The notes beneath the pieces are model-generated. The model worked only from the letters and a program-made list of their open reading frames with translations. It was not told where the DNA came from and made no database searches. Position numbers and translations under genes: made by a program. From Candidatus Obscuribacterales bacterium (GTDB taxonomy: Bacteria; Cyanobacteriota; Vampirovibrionia; Obscuribacterales; Obscuribacteraceae): DNA of 64,000 bases. Positions 8,142 through 17,863 of this stretch are shown in pieces; the first letter of the stretch is position 1, and each line of letters opens with the position of its first letter. The stretch spans positions 1 through 64,000 of the forward strand of contig JAIEQI010000021.1 of NCBI GenBank assembly GCA_019747875.1, written 5' to 3'.

Positions 8142-10823
8142 TTGTCGAAGCAAAACGAGATTGACGAAGCAAAGCCGTCAGAGCCTGTTAGTCGGCCGAA
8201 TCATGACGATGCCAGCACGACTTCCGACGTTTTGTTACTCAACGATAGCTGCGAATCACCAAAGCTTAGAAGCGAGTGTTTCGAGGCAGAAAGCACTGTC
8301 CTTGCACCTTCACTTGTAGCTGAGGACTCAGGAAGGGAGCCGAATCTGCCCGCTGGCGAACCGTCCGCTGAGGCTCAGCCGCAAAAACCGCAGGAGGCAG
8401 TCTCGGGCAGGGATATTGAATGGGGGGAAGCAGAGGCCAAGATTAGACCTTCACCCGTATTACTGTCTAAGTTCATTCTAGGCTTTTGTAAGAAGGCGTG
8501 GCAGATTCTTTCAATCTTAGCTATTTCTGGAATTGTAAGCCTCGTTGTTTTGATGCTTATTGTGTTTTTCTTTGGGCGGCAGCTGGTAACTGCAGCGGAT
8601 GCTGAACTCAAGAAGCATCCGTATATCGCGTTTCCATTAAAGGATTTTGCCGATCCCTTATTCGAAGGAAGTGAGAATTCTCGCAAGATTTACTTCAATG
8701 CTGGCAAGGACCTTGCCAATGCCTGGCTGCAATACGGTTTAGGGTACAGTAATGTTCAACACGCACATTACGGCGAGCCACACCGCAACCGAAAAATAGT
8801 TGAGTCCCCTGAATATCTCTTTGTGCGCACGTTGAAACAAGTTGCTCAGTTGAAAGAAACAAAGACCGACGCAATGTTAATTCTCACATATTACGGTCTC
8901 GGACTCTCGCGGCTGGCCAAAGATGGCACGACGATCCTAGCTGGCGATACGTTTGAGAAGGCAGAGCAACTCGCTCTTAAGGAGCTTGGACCAAGAAGCT
9001 TCTTTGTTGCCGAATTGGACAGGCGGATCGCGGAAGAGAATCTTCTGAAAGACCTTCATTTTTCAAAAGCAGAGAAATGGGCGGAAAAGGCCCTCAAAAT
9101 TGATAGTAACGCAGGGGACTTGGGTAAGATACCAGCTTTGCATGATCGCAAGTTATTGACTCGGATTGCATTTTTGCGTGGCAACTCTGCCGATGCAGAT
9201 AATCGATGGAGTGAAGAATTAGCACAGGCTAGAATTGCATATGGAGATAACAGTTTACTCTATGCAAATGCCGTGATATTGCATGCTAACTACTTGCTAA
9301 ATCAAAAGTCCTATCTTAGGTCGCTCGAGGACACAGACAGCGCATTCAAGATTTTGCAGGCATATTCTGTTCGGAAGAAATCTTGGCTAGATATACCACA
9401 TCCAAATCTGGATCTTTTTGGAATGAATTTTCTGGCAGAGAGCGATTGGGAAAATTCGCGAGCATACACTAATTTTCTTGAGGTAATCGGGGCATCCAGG
9501 CGAGCTATCTTAGTGGATCAAAACTCTCCGCCCTCCTCCCGAGAAAAACTCAGGCAGTTAGATAAAGAGTATCTTTCCTGGATGGAGAAAGTTTGCGATG
9601 CAAAAAAATCAAGTGTTTTATTCAACTTGCTGGTAAAAATCGCTGACGATTACGCTTTTAGCAGAGATTATGCCAGTGCTGATTTCTATTACAAGAGGGC
9701 GTTGATGCTCGGAGCGAAGGCTAACATGCTATCAATGCCTCTGAAACGGCAAACGAAAGAAAAAGAGATCCGTGCAAATCCGGCGTCGAACTATTTGATT
9801 TGTATGGCAAAGACCGTTCACAACTGCTTTTTGCGCGGGGAATTGAAGGAGGGTTGTGTTATCTCGCGGAACTTGCTGAAGTACCTTGATCCATTCGATA
9901 ATTGGACGGCTAGGCGCTCCGAATCGGCTGTTCAGGAACTGATCTATGCATTTGGCGCAGTGCCCCCAAGCAAGCACAGTGCGGAATTTAAGAAGCTTCA
10001 GTCATCTCTAATCGATATGCTTGAGTTTAAGAGGTTAACTTACTCTTACGGCACTTACGACAAAGCGATTTTGATTGCCGAACTCCATGAGTTGCAAGGT
10101 AATTTCATTGCTGCTGAAAGATCCTATCGAGAGGCTCTTGCAATTGCTCCAGATGACACGCGCTATTTGGGAGCTTTGGCAGCTTTTCTGGAGAAGCAAG
10201 GGCGGTTAGAGGAGGCTGGTCGATTATATGAAAGGGGAGAAGCGATCGTCTATCAGCATGAACGCCCGAAACATCCGAGTGATATCACCGTTGTTAGCGA
10301 TTCCAGGCTCAGTGCAATAATGAGTACCTCGCTAGATAAATCATTCACTTACGATAAAATCGATATCGGCTGGGTTCCCGTTGTTCAGGATTCTTTACTC
10401 CTGAATAATAAAACTTCACGTCAATTGGGCGAACGATATTCAATCATTGATTTACGCCCATGGATTTCCGACTTCAGAAATGATTCTAAGAAGCCCTTAT
10501 CGACCACAGAAAAAAAATCTGCTTTGCCAGGAGTTGTTTACGATACTGTCGCGGCCAGAGCTGATCTTTCATCATTGAGCAAAGAGAAGCTGCGCGAGGC
10601 TAAAAAACGTTTCGCATGGATAGAGCTTTGTTATCGACCTAGCGAGGTATTAAGGGAAAAGCTACCTGATATAAAGGTTAATTGGTTTAGCCGATCTCCT
10701 CGCAGCTTGCGAGATCTCAAGCCGGTTCGATTCCTAATCATTTCTCCTGAGGATGCAGCGGCCATGAAAAAAATGCTAGGAAGGGATCTTAGTAAAAAAA
10801 CCGACGTAGAAGTAAAAATCTGA
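8142..10823 (+). CDS. Membrane-anchored TPR protein
   Basis: This 893-aa protein has an acidic, low-complexity cytoplasmic N-terminus of about 110 aa and one transmembrane helix at about 121-145. The large outside part holds scattered TPR-like helices, most clearly at about 640-705 (ELHELQGNFIAAERSYREAL, then LGALAAFLEKQGRLEEAGRL). The C-terminal 190 residues have no recognised domain. The start is TTG with GGAG nine bases upstream. The gene ends four bases from the end of the oppositely oriented kinase gene. TPR modules usually mediate protein contacts, and the partner here is unknown. Confidence 0.75.
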   Translation: MSKQNEIDEAKPSEPVSRPNHDDASTTSDVLLLNDSCESPKLRSECFEAESTVLAPSLVAEDSGREPNLPAGEPSAEAQPQKPQEAVSGRDIEWGEAEAKIRPSPVLLSKFILGFCKKAWQILSILAISGIVSLVVLMLIVFFFGRQLVTAADAELKKHPYIAFPLKDFADPLFEGSENSRKIYFNAGKDLANAWLQYGLGYSNVQHAHYGEPHRNRKIVESPEYLFVRTLKQVAQLKETKTDAMLILTYYGLGLSRLAKDGTTILAGDTFEKAEQLALKELGPRSFFVAELDRRIAEENLLKDLHFSKAEKWAEKALKIDSNAGDLGKIPALHDRKLLTRIAFLRGNSADADNRWSEELAQARIAYGDNSLLYANAVILHANYLLNQKSYLRSLEDTDSAFKILQAYSVRKKSWLDIPHPNLDLFGMNFLAESDWENSRAYTNFLEVIGASRRAILVDQNSPPSSREKLRQLDKEYLSWMEKVCDAKKSSVLFNLLVKIADDYAFSRDYASADFYYKRALMLGAKANMLSMPLKRQTKEKEIRANPASNYLICMAKTVHNCFLRGELKEGCVISRNLLKYLDPFDNWTARRSESAVQELIYAFGAVPPSKHSAEFKKLQSSLIDMLEFKRLTYSYGTYDKAILIAELHELQGNFIAAERSYREALAIAPDDTRYLGALAAFLEKQGRLEEAGRLYERGEAIVYQHERPKHPSDITVVSDSRLSAIMSTSLDKSFTYDKIDIGWVPVVQDSLLLNNKTSRQLGERYSIIDLRPWISDFRNDSKKPLSTTEKKSALPGVVYDTVAARADLSSLSKEKLREAKKRFAWIELCYRPSEVLREKLPDIKVNWFSRSPRSLRDLKPVRFLIISPEDAAAMKKMLGRDLSKKTDVEVKI

Positions 10824-10827
10824 TAAT

Positions 10828-13092
10828 TCAGGTCACATTGTTCTCTATGTTCTCATCTTCCCTCTCTGTATCGGTCCCAGATTCCTTTGTTGGAATGTCG
10901 TTTAGAATCCACTCGATTGATTCGTATCGATCTAGCAAACTCAACTGCGTGCATTTCTGAATCAGCGGGGATAACGTTTCATTGTATAAGTTGTCCTGTA
11001 GCACTGATGTGGATATCGGCACGGGATCATTTGCTGTTGCCAGAAAATACAAGGTTGCTCCCAGTGCGTAAATGTCGCTTTGTGGGCACGCCTCACCGGC
11101 AAATTGTTCTGGAGGTGTGTAGGCATGTTTGCCTGCGCAATCAACAAGCTTCTTGCGCTTTCGTTCCGCGACGCTAAAATCGATAAGCTTTAACTTTCCG
11201 TCCGGTTGAATTATCAGGTTGTCCGGGGTGAAGTCACGATGGACGATTGGCGGCTGTTGCTTATGCAGATATTGCAATATCGAACACATTTGTTGGCACA
11301 GTTGCAGAATCGTAGATTCTTCGAGCCGTCCTTGTTCTGCTACCAGCTGGCGAAGTGTTCTACCTTCGACGTGTTCTAAGACTATGTAGACTCTGCCATT
11401 TTCGTAAAACATGTCCAGCATTTTGACGATGCCTTCGTGTGAAAGTTGGCTAAGAATGGCACTTTCGTTTTCGAAGTCTTTTGCAGATTCAATCTTGGCA
11501 CCAAAGGATTCTCCGGGTGTAAGTTGAAATTCTTTCAGAACGACTGCTTGTTGTTCTAGATCCTTGGCGTTGTATAGAACAGCTTGTCCACCCGAAGCTA
11601 ACCCGGAGGAGATCGTGTATTTGCCTTGTTTCAAAATGTGGTTTGCCTGGAGCTGTCCTTGAGCTTCTTCGCCAGTTGAATTGGCCAGTACTTGAAACCA
11701 TATCTGTGTGTATTGGGGTTCCCTCATTATAGAGGAGCCAACAAGCGCTTCCTGTACTTTTTCATCAAGATAAATTGAAGGGCAATTCCTGCGAATCGCT
11801 TCAAACAGTTTTAATTTGTCTTGGGCTGAAATTTCCCACAGCCGGATTTCAATTATGCGTCCATTAGAGTTTTTGATTTCCAAACAGTCTGTATGAATTT
11901 CCATCTTCTTCGCAAGCGATTCATAAAAGTAAGCTAGTTTTCGCAGAAGAACCATAGCTTCAATATCCCGCTTTGTGTTATCGATTGGTAGGGCACTGCT
12001 GCTGAAATTGATGGAAACAACATCCTTCCACAGAATTTGCGACGTAGGTTCTCTGCCAAATAGTTTCAAGAAATCTAGAAACCAGCCTTTTATGGGAAGC
12101 TTCTTGATGCGATCATCATAGACTTCCAAATCATATTCAGGACTCATGAAGTTCCAGCAAAAAGTGAAATAGGAGCGCATGAAAAGAATGGACAGGCACG
12201 TTGATAGCCCATAAATATAGAGACAAATAATCACGATTACCGTGTGGAATTTCGGATTTGCCGACGGATATCCTAGCAATGCGTCTACTCCTAAGTTGAA
12301 ATAGATGCACAGGGAGATGCTTGCAGGTATCGCGAGTACGTAGGGAAGAGCCACCGCTGGATTAAACCAGGTCGAATTGTAAAACTCTCTCGGTCGCTGT
12401 CTCTTTGTATCGATTTGCTGTCGAAGGACCAAGCACTCCTCTGCGGAATTTTTGAGCCCGTTATGTGAGATATTGTTGCTTCTTGAACAGATCGATTTAT
12501 AGATTGTGTGTCCGGTATTTAGGAGAATCAACAAGATACCGACAGGTGGTAAAAGGCACGACCAAGTCAACAAGAGCGGCCTGACATCGAGCGTGAAATC
12601 TCTTATCCATCGTGGATCATCCAAGTTTCTTGCAATTGTGGCGTATGAATGTTTCCAAAGTGAGAAGGCGAGCCGACTTTTGAGTAGGGCTTTGGATGTT
12701 TGATCTAATGCTACTAATATGCAGAGGAAAATAAAAGGTGGGACTATGAATAGCGGATTCACCTTTCTAGCGGCATTGAAAAACTTGCCAAAGGCATCCT
12801 TCCCATGAGGGACATTCAGTGATAAATCATCTTCGGCATCCGCCTCTGCATCATGATGAACTTGCTTTGGATCAAGAGGCTTCTCGTCGTTGAAATAGGC
12901 GAGTAAGGCAAATATGGCGAAGGCGTGAAAGGAACCTGTGAACCGCCAGAGCAGTGGAATTCTATTGTATTCGCTTGCCAATGCAGCCAGCACCTGGAGA
13001 GACTGTTGGTTTTGGAGGAACTCGGCAACTGTTTTCGGCTTTTGATTCAATACCGCAGATTTACTGAAGGTGACCATTTCTGATTCGGTCAT
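10828..13092 (-). CDS. Membrane Ser/Thr protein kinase with DFS in place of DFG
   Basis: The 754-aa protein has several predicted membrane helices between about 50 and 310. A PH-like beta segment follows (about 320-440, YDDRIKKLPIKG onward), then a C-terminal kinase domain (about 490-735). Visible kinase features are Lys520 in VVLKEF, the catalytic loop HRDFTPDN (618-625) and APE-like PPEQF (660-664). The metal-binding motif reads DFS (638-640), and the Gly-loop is irregular (LASGGQAVLY). The catalytic Lys and Asp are kept, so it may be active. It overlaps the upstream kinase gene by four bases (ATGA) and so is in operon with it. The kinase domain at the C-terminus is the reverse of the common PknB order. 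Confidence 0.85.
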   Translation of the reverse strand: MTESEMVTFSKSAVLNQKPKTVAEFLQNQQSLQVLAALASEYNRIPLLWRFTGSFHAFAIFALLAYFNDEKPLDPKQVHHDAEADAEDDLSLNVPHGKDAFGKFFNAARKVNPLFIVPPFIFLCILVALDQTSKALLKSRLAFSLWKHSYATIARNLDDPRWIRDFTLDVRPLLLTWSCLLPPVGILLILLNTGHTIYKSICSRSNNISHNGLKNSAEECLVLRQQIDTKRQRPREFYNSTWFNPAVALPYVLAIPASISLCIYFNLGVDALLGYPSANPKFHTVIVIICLYIYGLSTCLSILFMRSYFTFCWNFMSPEYDLEVYDDRIKKLPIKGWFLDFLKLFGREPTSQILWKDVVSINFSSSALPIDNTKRDIEAMVLLRKLAYFYESLAKKMEIHTDCLEIKNSNGRIIEIRLWEISAQDKLKLFEAIRRNCPSIYLDEKVQEALVGSSIMREPQYTQIWFQVLANSTGEEAQGQLQANHILKQGKYTISSGLASGGQAVLYNAKDLEQQAVVLKEFQLTPGESFGAKIESAKDFENESAILSQLSHEGIVKMLDMFYENGRVYIVLEHVEGRTLRQLVAEQGRLEESTILQLCQQMCSILQYLHKQQPPIVHRDFTPDNLIIQPDGKLKLIDFSVAERKRKKLVDCAGKHAYTPPEQFAGEACPQSDIYALGATLYFLATANDPVPISTSVLQDNLYNETLSPLIQKCTQLSLLDRYESIEWILNDIPTKESGTDTEREDENIENNVT

Positions 13093-15569
13093 TTTTGCTC
13101 TCCTTCTGATTTTATGGTAGAAGGGGTAGCGGCCAATAGCTTCGGATGCGTCCTCTGTGAGCTAATGTCCAGCAATCTCTCTTGTATCGTTGCGAAAGAA
13201 TCTGGGCGTTTTGAATCTTCGAATTCCGTGCAGTCTCTGATCAGTGCCCTTAGTTTGTTCGACAACGAGTACTCGGGTCCGACCTCACACTGCCTGAGTG
13301 CAATCGGATCCTTTCCTGTTGTAAGGAAAAACAATGTGCATCCAAAGCTGTAAATATCACTTTGGACATTAGGTTTGCCTCTGAGTTGTTCTGGGGCGAT
13401 ATAACACTGTTTTCCAATAAGTGTGCCAGTCACGCCTTCCATAAATTGGTGTGCGGCTCCAAAGTCGATCAACCTTATGTTGCCATTTCCATCTTCCATT
13501 AAGTTATCTGGTGTCAGATCTCTATGCACTACTGCTGGGCTTTGTTGATGCAAAAAGATCATTATCTGGCTGATCGCCAGGGCCCAGCGAATAACTATAC
13601 GTTCTTCGCGAGCACCTTTTCTTTCAACGATCGAACGAAGGTCGCTTCCTTCCACAAATTCTATGACGAGGTATCTGGCATCACTTTCTTCGAACATTTC
13701 TATTACCTGGGCTATGCCCGGGTGATGTAGAGCGTTTAGAATCTTGAATTCCCGCTCGAACGTTTCCAACATTCGCTCTCTATGTTGCGTCGTTGACGGA
13801 AGAACGTATTCTTTGATGACGACCCGCTGGTGGCTAACATTGTCTCTTGCTAAGTAAACGGCAGAAAGAGCTTTTCCTGCCAATTTGCGAACTATACGAT
13901 AGGCATTGTCGTTCATAAAGTCGCCGCTTTTCTTTGGAGAGAAAATTGTTGAAGAAAACTTCTGGCTTTCTATTAAGGAGTTTTCTTTGGCTTCTTCAAT
14001 CAAGCGTAATCTTAAAGCAACAGATGCTGAATCAAACTTGCAGCTTGGTGCGTGTTCGTCTGCGGTAGCCAAAAGTTCAGACAGCTCCGTCCGATCGACA
14101 TCGCTCAACTTGATCTCCAATTTATCGAACAAGCCGAATGACAATTTTACGGAAATCTCTTCCGGCACTCTTCCGCTGCTAAGTTCGACCTTCTTCAAGC
14201 TGTTCCATGATTTCATAGGAGATAAGCCAAATAATGTGCCCGCTGAGTCTGGACTGAGAATTCCTTGCGCGCTGAAAATTAGAGAGCGAGGCTTTCTAGG
14301 AGGTAAAAATACACAACTCATTACAGCTACTGGTACTGCGCCGTATCCGGCCACAATCGACGCGAGGAAGAGCTTGAGATTGGTGTGCTCCTGTGGATTA
14401 AATTGTAATCCGGCGTCTAGAAGACACGCGTGAAGCCAGCTCAAAATTGTATTACCCAGTGGGTCTGGGCAATATGCCACTAGAAAAAATAGGGAGATAT
14501 AACAGAAACTCAGCCACGTCAATGCGGCGACTATATTTCTGACTGCGACGTTATGCTCTGGCAAATGTATTGTCTTGCTTCGAACATTTGCTGTATCGAT
14601 CAACGCATCGAGAATGCTATCTCCGGAAACGAAAATTCTGTTTGCCAGAGTTTGGAAACTGGAGCTGAGCCTTACTGCAATGGGACTGAATGCAAGAAAA
14701 CTGACTATTGAAACGATGGCGGAGCACAAATAGACGTAACTGGCTGCCGGTACAGTCCCTGCATATGCAATGTTTGCATCTAGCAAGGAAGCATACAACC
14801 AGTTAGCAAACCCAAGACCAATTTGGCTGAAACTGAGGCTGACTGTCAGAACAATAAATCCTAAGTATGCTCCGAGATAAGCACCTTTTGTAAGCATAAA
14901 CGCGTTCGCAGCTTTGGCGATTGAAAAAGTTGCTGCCTTTTCCGAATTGAGCTTTTGCGTTCCTCGCAAATGTTGAGCCAGGAAGATGGACGCAATCGAA
15001 GTGAGAGGAAAGAGCAGGGAAAGACCTATACAAGATAAGAGCGACCACAACACCGCGATGTGACGATAGGAATGTACGATTGACGTTTCCAGTGCGTGTA
15101 CTAGCAATAAGCCGCAGGAAAAGGCTAACACTCTCATCAGGAAATGACTCTTCGCTAGAGTCTGACCGAAGGCTTTTATGCTTTGGAGGTCCGCTTCTGG
15201 TGCATAATTCTTCTCGTCATTTGTGGAAATGCTGCATGCAAAACGAAACAGCCTGGTTAAACTGTCAGCAGCTTCTCCGCACTGCAAGAACCATTGTGAT
15301 CGAAGTTCGTGGCACGCGGTGACAGCTAGGATAATGAACCAGAGGATCAGCGTGTAGTATGGATAAACGTGTGAATGCTGGTTAAACGAGACCAGACCAT
15401 TTGCTTTCAAGAAGGGTTCGGCCAATATGCCTACTGCGCAAATCTCATAAAGTATTTTTGTCAGTATTGGAGACGAGCGAAGTCCTTCAGATAGTGCCAG
15501 CAGCTTTCTCTGCAGAACACGCTCTTGCACTACTACCTGATTTTCCTTTGGATCCGGTTCAAGAGTCAT
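13089..15569 (-). CDS. Membrane Ser/Thr protein kinase with N-terminal multi-TM region
   Basis: This 826-aa paralogue of the next gene has the same layout. About six to eight hydrophobic helices lie between 40 and 420, then a PH-like segment (RSLIFSAQGILSP at 429-441 onward) and a kinase domain at about 555-800. Catalytic features are Lys586 (VVIKEY), HRDLTPDN (682-689), DFG (702-704) and APEQL. The glycine loop is poor (KLAGKALSAVY). The C-terminal tail is short and polar. It is the first gene of the two-kinase operon. The signal sensed and the targets are unknown. The shared unusual architecture suggests a local duplication. Confidence 0.86.
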   Translation of the reverse strand: MTLEPDPKENQVVVQERVLQRKLLALSEGLRSSPILTKILYEICAVGILAEPFLKANGLVSFNQHSHVYPYYTLILWFIILAVTACHELRSQWFLQCGEAADSLTRLFRFACSISTNDEKNYAPEADLQSIKAFGQTLAKSHFLMRVLAFSCGLLLVHALETSIVHSYRHIAVLWSLLSCIGLSLLFPLTSIASIFLAQHLRGTQKLNSEKAATFSIAKAANAFMLTKGAYLGAYLGFIVLTVSLSFSQIGLGFANWLYASLLDANIAYAGTVPAASYVYLCSAIVSIVSFLAFSPIAVRLSSSFQTLANRIFVSGDSILDALIDTANVRSKTIHLPEHNVAVRNIVAALTWLSFCYISLFFLVAYCPDPLGNTILSWLHACLLDAGLQFNPQEHTNLKLFLASIVAGYGAVPVAVMSCVFLPPRKPRSLIFSAQGILSPDSAGTLFGLSPMKSWNSLKKVELSSGRVPEEISVKLSFGLFDKLEIKLSDVDRTELSELLATADEHAPSCKFDSASVALRLRLIEEAKENSLIESQKFSSTIFSPKKSGDFMNDNAYRIVRKLAGKALSAVYLARDNVSHQRVVIKEYVLPSTTQHRERMLETFEREFKILNALHHPGIAQVIEMFEESDARYLVIEFVEGSDLRSIVERKGAREERIVIRWALAISQIMIFLHQQSPAVVHRDLTPDNLMEDGNGNIRLIDFGAAHQFMEGVTGTLIGKQCYIAPEQLRGKPNVQSDIYSFGCTLFFLTTGKDPIALRQCEVGPEYSLSNKLRALIRDCTEFEDSKRPDSFATIQERLLDISSQRTHPKLLAATPSTIKSEGEQK

Positions 15570-15753
15570 ATTCTAGAAGGCAGCTTGCTGAACTTAATTT
15601 TCTCGGGACTAACGGACATTAAACCGACTAAGAGCTTGATGGACACTGCAAAAGCTGTTATCAGCTGTTGTATAGTTGACCGAATGGCGGAGGAGTTGAG
15701 AGGGGCGATAGCCCAGCGAGACTCCAGAGCGTTTATATAGTATTCGCGTTTGG

Positions 15754-16791
15754 CTAGACTTTCACTAGCAGTTTCCCTAGATTCTTGCCTTCAAACAAAC
15801 TGTTCAGTGCTTCAGGCAATTTATCGAAACCTTCAACGATCGTTTCTTCGAAGACAATTTCCTTGTTCTTAACCCATGGCGATACAATAGCCAGCATCTC
15901 GTCCATTCTATATGTGTAATCGCGGGCCAAAATTCCTTGAATTGTTGCCCGCTGATAAAGCAAATGTTGCAACAAACGAGGACCCAACTCCGGCTTATCT
16001 AGTTTGCCGTCGTACTGACTTATTGCTCCGCAGATAATTATGCGCGCCCGCAATTTGATAAGCGGAATCACGGCGTCGGTAATCATACCTCCAACATTAT
16101 CAAAGTAAACATCAATACCGCCAGTGGTGCGCTGCAATTCCTCACCGAGTTTGTGTGAATCTTCAAATTCTCGATAGTCTATAGCGGCATCAAGGTGCAA
16201 TGTGTCAGTCAGAAAATTGCACTTTGCTTTACCGCCGGCGATTCCAATTACTCTGCATCCGGCTTTCTTCCCGAATTGCGCCACTAGCGAGCCAACTGCT
16301 CCTGCTGCCCCTGAAACAACGAGAGTCTCTCCGGGGCGCGGTTTTCCCGCCTCCATAAGTCCGAACCAAGCTGTTCTTCCCGGCATGCCTAGTACGCCGA
16401 GCGCCGTCGATACCGGAGCGTCATCAGGATTGAGTTTGCGTAACTCACTTGCATGGCATTTAGCGAATGTCTGCCAGCCTGAGTACGCAAGGACCCAGTC
16501 TCCTTCCGAGAAATTGTCGCTCGCACTGGCTACTACCTGTCCAACAACTCCTGCCCTTTGAACAATTCCCAGCGGATGCGGAACGTCGTAGGTTCTGCTT
16601 TCATGCTGTTGAATTCGCATGTATGGATCGACGCTAATGTACACCGATTTGATCAATACTTCGTTTTGAGAAAGGGCGGTCGAAAGCTCGCTGATGCGAC
16701 GCTCATAGTTATCTTCTGAGACCCGCCCACTCGGTCGTTTGCTGTAGATCCATTGATCATTTCTAAGTATGACTGCAGTTTTTTGTTGCAT
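15754..16791 (-). CDS. MDR-family NADP-dependent oxidoreductase (CurA/prostaglandin-reductase-like)
   Basis: A 345-aa zinc-free medium-chain reductase. The GroES-like N-terminal half includes YISVDPYMR, a family hallmark. A Rossmann domain carries the nucleotide loop VSGAAGAVGSLVAQ and a later FDNVGG motif. These features place it with leukotriene B4 12-hydroxydehydrogenase/YncB/CurA-type enzymes, which reduce alpha,beta-unsaturated ketones or aldehydes with NADPH. No zinc ligands are seen. The gene is followed by the kinase pair after 184 bases with no clear terminator. The exact substrate is not predictable. Confidence 0.85.
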   Translation of the reverse strand: MQQKTAVILRNDQWIYSKRPSGRVSEDNYERRISELSTALSQNEVLIKSVYISVDPYMRIQQHESRTYDVPHPLGIVQRAGVVGQVVASASDNFSEGDWVLAYSGWQTFAKCHASELRKLNPDDAPVSTALGVLGMPGRTAWFGLMEAGKPRPGETLVVSGAAGAVGSLVAQFGKKAGCRVIGIAGGKAKCNFLTDTLHLDAAIDYREFEDSHKLGEELQRTTGGIDVYFDNVGGMITDAVIPLIKLRARIIICGAISQYDGKLDKPELGPRLLQHLLYQRATIQGILARDYTYRMDEMLAIVSPWVKNKEIVFEETIVEGFDKLPEALNSLFEGKNLGKLLVKV

Positions 16792-17186
16792 GATTCACCT
16801 GGCGCGAAGTCGCTTTCGTCGTAAGAAACGTGGGACAAAGATCCAAAACCATTTTTGGACTTGCAGGAAGATATAGTCTAACTGGAAATCATGCGATCAA
16901 AAAGGGGCGGTGGCAGTCTTACAAACCGTAGCTTCTGTAATTTCGAAGCCGGTTGGATTCTGAGGCTCCTGGGGTGCTGCAATTGTCAAATCATTCTTCA
17001 AACTGGCATATAGCTCAGACAACCGATCTAGGTTCCGCCTCTGGGCACTTGTCTTGTGGTATCGGTACTTGGCAAGCCCGCCATACATTGCTACATATGC
17101 TAAAGACTACGTTCGACAGGAAATTGCATATCTGGATGTGATAGCATTTCTTTCACGCACAACGTTCAAGAATTAAGGAGCAAAAA
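16792..17186. other. Intergenic region with one doubtful small frame
   Basis: This divergent gap lies between the oxidoreductase (minus) and the exported cyclophilin (plus). A 63-codon minus-strand frame (16897-17088) has a protein-like composition (hydrophilic, Lys/Arg-rich) but no ribosome site, so I do not call it a gene. AAGGAG at 17174-17179 is the ribosome site of the cyclophilin gene. No confident promoter was found. Confidence 0.4.
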
Positions 17187-17813
17187 ATGCGTTTGAATCG
17201 ACGTTCGATACTTATTGGAGTGCTCAGTGTTGCAGCTGCCTCAGCTTCCTTCAGCAATGCATTTGCTGCTGACACAGCCCCCGCTGCCAAGAAGGCGCCC
17301 GGTACATATGCTGTTTTCAACACCAATATGGGTACCTTCACCGCTAAGTTGTTCGATAAGGAAGCTCCAAAGACCGTTAAGAACTTCGTCGGTCTTGCAT
17401 CTGGAACGCAAGAGTGGACAGATCCTAAAACCAACGCCAAAGTAAAGAAGCCGTTCTATAACGGGCTTATCTTCCACCGTGTAATCGATGGTTTCATGAT
17501 TCAAGGTGGATGCCCTCTAGGACAGGGCTTCGGCGGACCTGGTTATAAGTTTGCTGATGAATTCCATCCAAGTTTGCGTCACACTAAAGAAGGCATTCTT
17601 TCGATGGCAAATTCCGGACCTGGCACCAATGGCAGTCAGTTCTTCGTGACGCTAGGACCAACGCCGCATTTGGATAATAGACATTCGATATTCGGTGAAG
17701 TGGTCAGCGGCATGGACGTTGTCAGAAAAATTGGTAAGACACCAACTGGTGCTCAAGATCGACCGATCAAAGATGTCGTCATGAAAGAAGTGAAGATCGA
17801 AGTCGTTAAGTAA
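17187..17813 (+). CDS. Exported cyclophilin-type peptidyl-prolyl isomerase
   Basis: This enzyme catalyses cis-trans isomerisation of proline peptide bonds, here outside the cytosol. An N-terminal signal (residues 1-28, [19 protein letters not shown]) contains a twin-Arg motif (NRRSIL) that may allow Tat export, and ends at AFA. The catalytic domain shows [13 protein letters not shown] with the active-site Arg, NGSQFFVTL, and [12 protein letters not shown]. The 208-aa length fits a single-domain bacterial cyclophilin plus signal. A near copy without signal follows 50 bases downstream. The ribosome site AAGGAG is 7 bases before ATG. Confidence 0.92.
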   Translation: MRLNRRSILIGVLSVAAASASFSNAFAADTAPAAKKAPGTYAVFNTNMGTFTAKLFDKEAPKTVKNFVGLASGTQEWTDPKTNAKVKKPFYNGLIFHRVIDGFMIQGGCPLGQGFGGPGYKFADEFHPSLRHTKEGILSMANSGPGTNGSQFFVTLGPTPHLDNRHSIFGEVVSGMDVVRKIGKTPTGAQDRPIKDVVMKEVKIEVVK

Positions 17814-17863
17814 GCGCTCGATTTGATTACAAGATAATTCCATTTCAGTAAGAGGAGTCTTCA

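Noticed and set aside
7870..8319. 149-codon plus-strand frame
   Set aside because: It overlaps the start of the TPR gene, contains a Phe-rich chance stretch and has no ribosome site. The promoter and inverted repeat lie within it.
16897..17088. 63-codon minus-strand frame
   Set aside because: The composition is protein-like, but there is no ribosome site or neighbour support.
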